A stretch of 14,768 nucleotides of DNA from Comamonadaceae bacterium (GTDB taxonomy: Bacteria > Pseudomonadota > Gammaproteobacteria > Burkholderiales > Burkholderiaceae): NCBI GenBank assembly GCA_947377705.1, contig CANCGU010000043.1, positions 1 to 14,768 on the forward strand, in the 5' to 3' direction. This document shows, piece after piece, positions 6,705 through 12,945 of the stretch. The translations under genes were made by a program, and so were the position numbers. The notes under the pieces were generated by a model. That model saw only the letters and a list, made by a program, of their open reading frames with translations, was not told where the DNA came from and made no database searches. Every line of letters begins with the position of its first letter. Position 1 is the stretch's first letter.

Positions 6705-7679
6705 ATGTATCAAATGCGTCGTTTCTTTTTTTTGATCGTATTGGCCGCTTTTGCTACCCAAGTTCTGTCGCAAATAGACAGCTGGCCAAACAAGCCAATT
6801 AAGTTTGTCGTCACCTTCCCACCTGGCGGCAGCAGCGACGCTGCAGCTCGCATCGTCGCGCCTCGACTTGCAGAGCGGCTTGGCCAACCTGTGGTTGTAG
6901 AAAACCGACCTGGTGCTGGCGGCGGGGTTGGTCTCGACTTTGCGGCTAAAGCACCTGGCGACGGCTATACGATAGTCTTGGCTTCAGCAGGAGGATTGAC
7001 TGCCAACCCGAGTCTCTACCTTCGGCTAGGCTATGACCCAGTGCGTGACTTTGTCCCAATTACGCTGTTTGGAACTAGTCCTTTTGTATTGATTGCTAAC
7101 CCTTCCTTACCAGTCTCCAGCGTTGCCGATGTGATTAAGCTCGCAAAGGCACAGCCTGGAAAGCTTAGCTATGCATCAGGAGGAAACGGAACAGCCATGC
7201 ATCTCTCAGGTGAGTTATTAAAGTCAATTTCTCAGACACGAATACTACACATTCCTTACCGAGGAAGTAGCCCTGCACTGCTTGCTGTAATGGCAGGGGA
7301 AACTCAACTTGCAGTTGTGGACATAACTACCGCTGCCAGCCAGATCAAATCGGGACGCGTCAAGGCCTTGGGCATCCTGGGCAAAACTCGATCATCAATG
7401 GCTCCTGAACTTCCAACGCTGAACGAGACAGGCCTAGCTGGATACGATGCCTCAGGTTGGTTTGGCATATTGGCTCCTGCGTCCACACCACCCGCGATAG
7501 CACAACGACTAAATGCTGAAATTACTGCAGTTTTGCGGTCTCAAGAAGTTCGTGAAAAGTTTGCTAATGCTTGGCTAGAGCCCTTGCCAAGCTCACAAGA
7601 AGAAATGGTTTTTTTGATAAAAACTGAAACAGTCAAATGGAGCAAGGTGATCAAGGACTCCGGGGCAACAGTCGACTAA
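6705..7679 (+). CDS. Bug/TctC-family periplasmic solute receptor
   Basis: ATG 6705 is chosen because GGAG (6695-6698) lies six bases upstream and the product then begins directly with a signal peptide (MYQMRRFFFLIVLAAFATQV, cleavage near VLS-Q). This gives 324 residues, the family norm. Diagnostic segments are WPNKPIKFVVTFPPGGSSDA, VVVENRPGAGGGVG, AKAPGDGYTIVLAS, LSYASGGNGTAMHLSGELL, HIPYRGSSPALLAVMAGE and PELPTLNETGLAGYDASGWF. Bug receptors capture carboxylates for tripartite tricarboxylate transporters or for signalling. No membrane subunits accompany it. It follows the LigW-like gene, so the two are probably co-transcribed and the bound ligand may be the decarboxylase substrate (inference). 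Confidence 0.92.
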   Translation: MYQMRRFFFLIVLAAFATQVLSQIDSWPNKPIKFVVTFPPGGSSDAAARIVAPRLAERLGQPVVVENRPGAGGGVGLDFAAKAPGDGYTIVLASAGGLTANPSLYLRLGYDPVRDFVPITLFGTSPFVLIANPSLPVSSVADVIKLAKAQPGKLSYASGGNGTAMHLSGELLKSISQTRILHIPYRGSSPALLAVMAGETQLAVVDITTAASQIKSGRVKALGILGKTRSSMAPELPTLNETGLAGYDASGWFGILAPASTPPAIAQRLNAEITAVLRSQEVREKFANAWLEPLPSSQEEMVFLIKTETVKWSKVIKDSGATVD

Positions 7680-8085
7680 ATACCCTTTCACAAAGTGCTC
7701 ACAATGCGTGAGCACTGGCATTCCCCTAAACTTTTAGACACTTTTAAAAGAAAAGTGGCACGATAACGCCAGACTTAACTTAAAAATGAATAGCAATGAG
7801 GCACTAGTCGAGCAAATGTCCATGATCTGAAGGCTGGGCATAAACCACTTTTGCAATGCATTAATGAGCGATGCCTCTTGTTATTTTTAAGTCAGCTGGC
7901 CTCCGCCCTTGATATCCTTGTAATTGATCAATATTTGCACGAACTGCGTGGCTTTGAGATCAAGTTTTTTCTAAATTTTAAGTAACGGCCAAACGTCAAT
8001 CCCGGGTAATTCCCATCATTTTTTTCCTTCTCTTGTGTTCATATCAGTACATCTTAAATTTGTAGTCCCTTGAAAGGATGCTCAG
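7680..8085. other. Non-coding gap with several inverted repeats
   Basis: No convincing gene in 406 bp. It begins with a perfect hairpin (7694-7716). A larger imperfect inverted repeat spans 7778-7892: ACTTAAAAAT (7778-7787) pairs with ATTTTTAAGT (7883-7892), and GAGGCA (7798-7803) pairs with TGCCTC (7872-7877). The last 100 bases are A+T- and T-rich and should hold the promoter of the next gene, which has an AAAGGA ribosome site at 8073-8078. The nested repeats could be the wreck of a small mobile element. Confidence 0.4.
7694..7716 (+). terminator. Hairpin after Bug gene, possible transcription terminator
   Basis: AGTGCTCAC, loop AATGC, GTGAGCACT: a perfect nine-base-pair stem 15 bases after the Bug stop codon. 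It lacks an immediate T-run, the nearest being CTTTTAG 15 bases on. It may end the decarboxylase-Bug transcript, stabilise its 3' end, or be an operator. Confidence 0.45.
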
Positions 8086-9210
8086 ATGCCCGAATACAAC
8101 CCACATTCCTGTGCAAACTTCCGATCGTTTTGTACTGACTGCCATGCAGATGCGAACATCGAATCGGCAGGCCTGAGCAGACGGCAAGTTCTGCAAGGGG
8201 TTGGTGGGCTTAGTTTATTTGGAGCCTTGATTGGAGAGTCGGCAATTGCACAAGGCAATTCAGGATTAATTGATACCCACCATCACTTCTATCCGCCTGC
8301 TTACCAAAAAGCTTGGTTCGATTGGGAAGATAAAAGAAACATCCCACACTTCTCCCAACAAGAAAAATGGACGCGCGAGGGCGCAGTCGCAGATATGGAT
8401 AAAGCAGGCGTTAAAAAAGCCCTACTCTCAATGGCTTCCACGCCAGGCGTTTGGTTCGATCTACCCTTGGCTGAAGTGAATCAAATGGTGAGAACCGTCA
8501 ACGACTATGGGGCACAAATGGTCAAAGACTATCCCGGGCGTTTCGGTTTGTTTGCAGCCCTCACAATGATCGACGTGGAAAGTACTTTGAAAGAAATCGC
8601 TTATGTTTTCGATGTTCTGAAAGCAGATGGCGTAGGAATTCAAACCAACTATGGAGACAAGTGGCCTGGTCATCCTGATTTCGCCCCCATTTTCCAAGAG
8701 CTGAATAGGCGTAAAGCGTTGGTGTACTTCCACCCACTGGCGGCCAATTGTTGCGCACGACTCAACACAGGCACTTACCCTGCCGTAATCGAAGTTCCAC
8801 ACGACACAACCCGAGCTGTGGTCAATCTATTGTTGAGCGGAAGTTTTGTGAAGTTCCGTGATATCCGTTGGTTGTTCTCACATGGCGGAGGAACCATTCC
8901 GATGCTGGCAGGCCGAATCAATTTCTTTCATCGAAACGCGAAAAACATTGCTGATGTCGCACCCCAAGGCATTGAAGCTGAGTTGAAGCGTCTGTACTAC
9001 GACACAGCCAATGCAACACATCCATCTTCTATGGCGAGCTTACTCAAACTTGTACCTAGTAGCCAAGTGGTGTATGGCAGCGACTACCCCTATGTCCCCA
9101 TGAATACGCAAGCTAAGGCTTTGACTGAGTTGGAATTAGAGAAGTATGTTCTTCAACAGATTCAATATTTGAATGCGGATAATTTACTCAAGCGCCCTAC
9201 TCTCAATTAA
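8086..9210 (+). CDS. Tat-exported metal-dependent amidohydrolase (COG2159)
   Basis: 374 residues. A 30-residue Cys-containing N-terminal extension (C9, C16, C19, with H20) precedes a twin-arginine signal: S31-R32-R33-Q-V-L-Q, hydrophobic GVGGLSLFGALIG, and an AIA-Q cleavage site near residue 55. The mature enzyme starts with GLIDTHHHFYPPAYQ. Expected metal ligands are H65 and H67, H216 (LVYFHPLA), H266 (FSHGGGTIPMLAGR) and D333 (VYGSDYPYVP). These proteins belong to the ACMSD/decarboxylase-like amidohydrolases, most of which are cytoplasmic. Here the signal predicts folded, metal-loaded export to the periplasm. The reaction could be decarboxylation or hydrolysis of a carboxylic acid; the substrate is unknown. 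AAAGGA (8073-8078) seven bases before the ATG supports the long start. It is flanked by non-coding DNA on both sides, so it is probably a single-gene unit. Confidence 0.82.
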   Translation: MPEYNPHSCANFRSFCTDCHADANIESAGLSRRQVLQGVGGLSLFGALIGESAIAQGNSGLIDTHHHFYPPAYQKAWFDWEDKRNIPHFSQQEKWTREGAVADMDKAGVKKALLSMASTPGVWFDLPLAEVNQMVRTVNDYGAQMVKDYPGRFGLFAALTMIDVESTLKEIAYVFDVLKADGVGIQTNYGDKWPGHPDFAPIFQELNRRKALVYFHPLAANCCARLNTGTYPAVIEVPHDTTRAVVNLLLSGSFVKFRDIRWLFSHGGGTIPMLAGRINFFHRNAKNIADVAPQGIEAELKRLYYDTANATHPSSMASLLKLVPSSQVVYGSDYPYVPMNTQAKALTELELEKYVLQQIQYLNADNLLKRPTLN

Positions 9211-9213
9211 CGG

Positions 9214-9236
9214 ACCGTTCATCTGCTGATGACGGT
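9214..9236 (+). terminator. Possible terminator hairpin after the Tat amidohydrolase
   Basis: ACCGTTCATC (9214-9223), loop TGCT, GATGACGGT (9228-9236), pairing nine bases with one bulged T. It starts three bases after the stop codon. There is no clear T-run, so it may only stabilise the transcript end. Confidence 0.35.
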
Positions 9237-9339
9237 GTAACTCCTTGCATTCCATTGCATAGCGAATTCGCCCTCAGTAACAATTCCCTCGAAAGTTTTT
9301 GCATCTACAGAGAAGTGATCTCATGCGTTTGGCACATCG

Positions 9340-9600
9340 ACTTTAGGGCGATCAATAGTTCGCCTCGCCCAATTCATATGAGCAGCCGAACGTTGTAAAT
9401 TGAGCTTCTCACTTATACCAAGCATGCTGGTTTCCGCCGAACTAGACAGCATAGATTTGGTGGTGGCCTGCAATAGTCCTTTGAGTGGTTTTCGAGCTTA
9501 TTACCTCGTTCAGCACCAAACAACACAACCATCTGAAATCATGCAACTTTTTTGTGAATGGATCATCCAACAAAAATATGCCGTTAGATTTCTACCAACC
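9340..9600 (+). pseudogene. Decayed 3' fragment of a GcvA-like LysR regulator gene
   Basis: In one plus-strand frame the region resembles the end of a GcvA-type LysR effector domain. It reads IVRLAQFI, an in-frame TGA at 9379-9381, then AAERCKLSFSLIPSMLVSAE, a LDSIDLVVACNSPL stretch, and FRAYYLVQHQ followed by EIMQLFCEWIIQQ. This matches the family pattern of a QAA-x-G-x-AL-x-P-x-LV segment, an ASGRLV-like turn, a YYLV strand and a terminal F-x-x-WL helix. The N-terminal DNA-binding domain is absent and a stop interrupts the frame, so the gene is dead. Bases 9237-9339 show nothing recognisable. The remnant suggests that a regulator once belonged to the neighbouring amidohydrolase gene and was lost. 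The family assignment is by pattern only. Confidence 0.55.
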
Positions 9601-9607
9601 GAAGTAA

Positions 9608-10300
9608 CTATTTCTTTACGCTCAAAGATATCAAGGCATTGGTCACCGTCTTCTGGGTCGCCTTGATATGGTTGCTCAACATGTCAACCGCCTCGTCCAC
9701 ATTACGAGTCAATACGCATTGCAAAATTTTGCTGTGTTCATCGTGTTTGCCGCGATCAGTCTGCCTATGACTTGCTGAATAGCGGCGATAGCGCTCGGCG
9801 CTGTCAAACAATTGAGCGACCATCTCCGTCAACAAAGGTGAACTGCATCCAGAGTAAATTGCCAAATGGAATGCACGGTGGCGTTCAGACCAGTTGTTAT
9901 CAAGTGCAACCGGATCATCACCCAAACGCTGCTCAATCAAGGACAACGAATGTGCAGCAGCAACCATGGCGGTTTCCCATGCGTCACCACCATTAGCAAT
10001 TGCATCTCTGAGCGCCTCGCATTCAATTAGCAATCGCATTCTTGTTAGATCAGAGATGCCATCAACTGTCAGCGGCGCAACTCTGAAACCACGATTATCA
10101 ATGGAGCGCACAAGCCCTTGTTCAGCTAGTCGGCTCAAGGCCTCACGGATTGGGGTGTTGCTAATTTCGTATCTTTTGCCCAAGTCATCGACACGCAACC
10201 TATCCCCTGGCTCGTATTCACAACGAACGATTGCACGTCGCAGCTCGCGATAAGCACGCTCAGCAAGAGGGATCTCGATATCCAGAGTAGTCGCGTCCAT
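9608..10300 (-). CDS. GntR-family regulator, FadR/FCD subfamily
   Basis: 230 residues. Residues 10-75 form the winged helix: PLAERAYRELRRAIVRCEYE, PGDRLRVDDLGKRYEISNTP, IREALSRLAEQGLV and GFRVAPLTV. This is the standard GntR start with the recognition helix at S47-L59. Residues 80-218 fit the all-helical FCD ligand domain. Likely metal/ligand residues are H145 (in RAFHLAIYSG), H189 (in DEHSKIL) and H211 (in LSNHIKA). FCD regulators usually repress catabolic operons and release on binding a carboxylate substrate or intermediate. It is divergent from the FAH-Bug-DUF1185-MDR-VOC operon with a dyad between them, so it is very probably that operon's regulator (inference). Confidence 0.9.
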   Translation of the reverse strand: MDATTLDIEIPLAERAYRELRRAIVRCEYEPGDRLRVDDLGKRYEISNTPIREALSRLAEQGLVRSIDNRGFRVAPLTVDGISDLTRMRLLIECEALRDAIANGGDAWETAMVAAAHSLSLIEQRLGDDPVALDNNWSERHRAFHLAIYSGCSSPLLTEMVAQLFDSAERYRRYSASHRQTDRGKHDEHSKILQCVLTRNVDEAVDMLSNHIKATQKTVTNALISLSVKK

Positions 10301-10323
10301 TGGTCACGGGTGAAATTTATGTG

Positions 10324-10352
10324 TTGTCATCATAAAACATCCATGATGAATA
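10324..10352 (+). promoter_or_regulatory. Candidate promoter with overlapping GntR operator dyad
   Basis: TCATCAT (10327-10333) and ATGATGA (10343-10349) are perfect inverted copies nine bases apart, lying 27 bp from the GntR start and about 120 bp before the FAH start. A possible rightward promoter overlaps them: TTGTCA (10324-10329), 17 bases, TGAATA (10347-10352). A second weaker dyad, ACTTTC (10352-10357) and GAAAGT (10368-10373), follows. An operator within the -35/-10 spacer would give repression. This is based on symmetry and position only. Confidence 0.5.
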
Positions 10353-10471
10353 CTTTCACGCACAAGGGAAAGTGCTAAGCTTAAAAGTATTTTTTGTGCA
10401 CAACAATAATTTCAATGCGTAGAGCACAAGCTCACGTAAACATCCATTCGGTCACTGCACAAGGAGCTTTC

Positions 10472-11332
10472 GTGAAATTAATTTCTTACATGCATAACGG
10501 TCATGAATCTTGGGGCGCTGTCGTTAATGACCAAGTCATTGATTTAGCAGAGGTCACTGGTTTAGGAACACTTGCTGAATTTGTCGGTAGTTCGAAATTT
10601 TCTGAACGTGAGTCTCTTGTACATAACCGCAAGCCTGTAGCTTCATTTGCATCCGTCGAACTCCTTCCAGTGATTCCACGTCCTGAAAAAATTGTTTGCG
10701 CCGTTCGCAACTACATGGACCATCACCATGAAGCAGTCAGTGCTGGTCTCAAAGTGGAGCTGTCACCTGAGCCTCCTATCTTCTTGCGCGTGTGGCGCTC
10801 ACAGTGTGCACACAACGCACCTATCGTTCGCCCAAAGGTCTCAGAATCTTTGGACTGGGAAGGTGAACTGGCGATCATCATTGGCAAAGGCGGCAGGAAT
10901 ATTCCCGAAAGTGAAGCCATTGATCATGTTGCTGGCTACTCTTGTTACAACGATGGCAGCATCCGTGAATGGCAATTCCACGCCAAGCAAATTGCAGCAG
11001 GCAAGAACTTTGAATCAACGGGTGCATTCGGGCCATGGATGGTCACGCACGAAGAAATCGATCCAACCCGTAAGTTGAAATTAGAAGTGCGTCTCAATGG
11101 CGAGGTGATGCAATCTGGTGATACCGGACAAATGATTTTTAGCACTGCAAAACTTATCAGCTATGCATCCACGATCTTCACCCTGGTTCCAGGCGATGTG
11201 ATCATTACCGGCACTCCTTCTGGCGTTGGTTTTTCAAGAAAACCACCACGCTTCATGAAAGCTGGTGATGTTTGCGAAGTCGAAATTGAAGGCGTTGGAC
11301 TCCTGCGCAATCCAATCATCGACCAAAAGTAA
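10472..11332 (+). CDS. Fumarylacetoacetate-hydrolase (FAH) family enzyme
   Basis: GTG 10472 is preferred: AAGGAG (10461-10466) lies five bases upstream and the product then begins KLISYMHNGHESWGAV like other family members; the frame is open further upstream. This gives 286 residues. FAH-family metal ligands are E130 and E132 (SLDWEGELAIIIG) and D161 (CYNDGSIREWQ). The catalytic-region histidines are in NYMDHHHEA (80-88), and the signature ITGTPSGVGFSRKPP is at 245-259. The family includes acylpyruvate hydrolases, 2-oxo-dienoate hydratases and decarboxylases that act after aromatic ring cleavage, in the cytoplasm. As first gene of an operon containing a VOC dioxygenase-like protein, it may cleave a ring-fission product. 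Exact substrate unknown. Confidence 0.88.
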   Translation: MKLISYMHNGHESWGAVVNDQVIDLAEVTGLGTLAEFVGSSKFSERESLVHNRKPVASFASVELLPVIPRPEKIVCAVRNYMDHHHEAVSAGLKVELSPEPPIFLRVWRSQCAHNAPIVRPKVSESLDWEGELAIIIGKGGRNIPESEAIDHVAGYSCYNDGSIREWQFHAKQIAAGKNFESTGAFGPWMVTHEEIDPTRKLKLEVRLNGEVMQSGDTGQMIFSTAKLISYASTIFTLVPGDVIITGTPSGVGFSRKPPRFMKAGDVCEVEIEGVGLLRNPIIDQK

Positions 11333-11340
11333 ATGCTCAA

Positions 11341-11379
11341 GCCGAGGATATTTTTCCTCGGCACTCTTAGGATCCTAAG
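11341..11379. promoter_or_regulatory. Intercistronic hairpin plus palindrome before Bug gene
   Basis: GCCGAGGA (11341-11348), loop TATTTT, TCCTCGGC (11355-11362) is a perfect eight-base stem eight bases after the FAH stop. Directly after it lies the perfect 14-bp palindrome CTTAGGATCCTAAG (11366-11379), whose end overlaps the AAGGAG ribosome site (11377-11382) of the next gene. No T-run follows the hairpin. It may set relative expression within the operon by partial termination, processing or masking of the ribosome site. Confidence 0.4.
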
Positions 11380-11388
11380 GAGTTTTTG

Positions 11389-12357
11389 ATGAAGCGAAGA
11401 ACTTTTACAGCCGGCTTGGCAGTGACATTAACAAGCACAACATTTTCATCTTGGGGTTCGCAGTATCCTGATCGCCCCATCAAAATCCTCCAAGGGTATG
11501 CGCCAGGCGGTAATGCCGACACGATTGCAAGATTGGTCGGAGGTGAGATGTCGCAGGCTTTAGGGCAATCTGTTGTCATCGAAGCTCAAACAGGCGCGGG
11601 TGGCACTATCGCAGCGGCCTCTGTCGCACGTTCAAAACCCGACGGATACACGCTTTTACTTGCATTAGGTGGTCACGCCGTCTCCGGCGCTATCTACAAC
11701 AAGCTGCCCTATAAGACCATCGATGACTTTGAGATGATCTCCACGATCACTTATTTCCCATTTCTACTGGTTGTACAAGCTGATTCGAAATTTAGAAATT
11801 TGAATGAAGTTTTAACAGCAGCACGAACTAAAGCCCAGAGTGTGGCCTATGGAACCGCAGGTGTAGGGACAGGCCATCACCTTGCCGGTGAGCTACTCGG
11901 GAAGTTAGCCAATGTTGAATTGCTTCATGTGCCTTATCGCGGAGATGCAGCTTCTGTTACAGCACTGCTAGGCGGAGAGCTTCCGTTCATCATTGCTCCT
12001 CCAACGGCAGTTCTTGCGAATATCAAAGCAGGTAAGTTAAGAGCAATTGCTGTAACTGGCCCACAAAGATGGACTGGTATGACAGATGTCCCAACAGTTG
12101 CCGAACAGGGCGTTGCGGGTTATGACGCACGTTCATGGGCTGGACTTTTGGCCCCTGCGGGCACGCCTCGTCCGATCATCAATCGCCTCAGCGAAGAAAT
12201 AAAGAAAGTGCTTCAACAACCATCCATTCGAACTCGATTAGAGGAAATGGGAGGAGATGTACGTGCCAGTTCACCAGAAGAGATGAAGGCAATGGTTTCA
12301 AGTCAATTGCAAAGATGGACTCAGTTAGTCAATGAAACAAATATCCCTAAACAGTGA
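11389..12357 (+). CDS. Bug/TctC-family periplasmic solute receptor
   Basis: 322 residues from ATG 11389, which has AAGGAG (11377-11382) six bases upstream. The signal peptide starts MKRRTFTAGLAVTLTST; the RRTF run is Tat-like, though Sec export is equally possible. Family segments are YPDRPIKILQGYAPGGNADT, VVIEAQTGAGGTIAAASVA, KPDGYTLLLALGGHAVSG, VAYGTAGVGTGHHLAGELL, HVPYRGDAASVTALLGGELP and VPTVAEQGVAGYDARSWAG. Its place between the FAH and DUF1185 genes, 56 and 7 bp away, makes it part of the operon. The ligand is probably the operon's carboxylic substrate (inference). No TctAB transporter genes are in the window. Confidence 0.92.
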   Translation: MKRRTFTAGLAVTLTSTTFSSWGSQYPDRPIKILQGYAPGGNADTIARLVGGEMSQALGQSVVIEAQTGAGGTIAAASVARSKPDGYTLLLALGGHAVSGAIYNKLPYKTIDDFEMISTITYFPFLLVVQADSKFRNLNEVLTAARTKAQSVAYGTAGVGTGHHLAGELLGKLANVELLHVPYRGDAASVTALLGGELPFIIAPPTAVLANIKAGKLRAIAVTGPQRWTGMTDVPTVAEQGVAGYDARSWAGLLAPAGTPRPIINRLSEEIKKVLQQPSIRTRLEEMGGDVRASSPEEMKAMVSSQLQRWTQLVNETNIPKQ

Positions 12358-12364
12358 GAAAAAA

Positions 12365-12943
12365 ATGTCATTAATTCAAGTTAGAAAACGCAGCTTAACG
12401 ATTGAAACGACCTACCATGAAGGTGGCCAAATTGCAGAAAAACCATTAAAGCTGGCTGCAGCCTGCGCTGTCATTCGCAACCCATTTGCAGGTCGCTACG
12501 AGGAAGATCTCATGCCGTTCATGGCTGAACTTCGGACTCTAGGCACACTATTGGCGCAGGAACTAGTGGACACGCTTGGTAAAGAAAATATCGAGGTTTA
12601 TAGCAAAGCCGCAATTGTTGGCGTGAACGGTGAACTGGAGCACGGTGCCGTTTGGCATGAAGCCGGTGGCTGGGCAATGCGTGCCTTGCTAGGTGAGCCG
12701 AAAGCCATGGTGCCCGCAGGAAAAGCCGTCGCAGCGACTGGCTACCGTCTCATGGTTCCATTGCACTACATCCATGCGTCGTATGTTCGTAGCCACTACA
12801 ACACCATGGAAATCGGCATCCAAGATGCACCTCGACCAGACGAAATATTGTTTGGATTAGTCATGGGTACTGGTGGGCGCATCCACTCTCGCCTAGGTGG
12901 GTTGACGAAAGAAAAAGTTTCCGTTCACGACGGACAGCGTTGA
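12365..12943 (+). CDS. DUF1185 / AA_synth family protein
   Basis: 192 residues from ATG 12365, seven bases after the Bug stop; the ribosome site is weak (GAGAA). It resembles the DUF1185 family (named amino acid synthesis protein, PF06684): VRKRSLTIETTYHEGGQIAE, KLAAACAVIRNPFAGRYEED, LGKENIEVYSKAAIVGVNGE, LEHGAVWHEAGGWAMRALLG, VPLHYIHASYVRSHYNTMEI and IQDAPRPDEILFGLVMGTGG. These blocks are strongly conserved in the family and rich in His, Asp and Glu. The biochemical role is not established despite the name, which should not be taken as evidence of biosynthesis. Placement in a degradative-looking operon suggests a catabolic step or an accessory role. The MDR gene starts two bases after its stop, so translation is probably coupled. 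Confidence 0.8.
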   Translation: MSLIQVRKRSLTIETTYHEGGQIAEKPLKLAAACAVIRNPFAGRYEEDLMPFMAELRTLGTLLAQELVDTLGKENIEVYSKAAIVGVNGELEHGAVWHEAGGWAMRALLGEPKAMVPAGKAVAATGYRLMVPLHYIHASYVRSHYNTMEIGIQDAPRPDEILFGLVMGTGGRIHSRLGGLTKEKVSVHDGQR

Positions 12944-12945
12944 TC

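Noticed and set aside
8131..8145. CxxCH (CTDCH) in the Tat amidohydrolase as a cytochrome c heme site
   Set aside because: It lies before the Tat motif, in the part that stays cytoplasmic and is cleaved off, where heme c attachment does not occur; no other cytochrome features are present.
9321..9422. Small minus-strand frame ending RRTIDRPKVDVPNA
   Set aside because: It has no ribosome site and no family match I recognise, and overlaps the LysR remnant on the other strand; probably a chance frame.
10394..10471. Upstream extension of the FAH gene to the earlier in-frame start
   Set aside because: The extra 26 residues do not resemble the family N-terminus and have no ribosome site, whereas GTG 10472 has AAGGAG at five bases.
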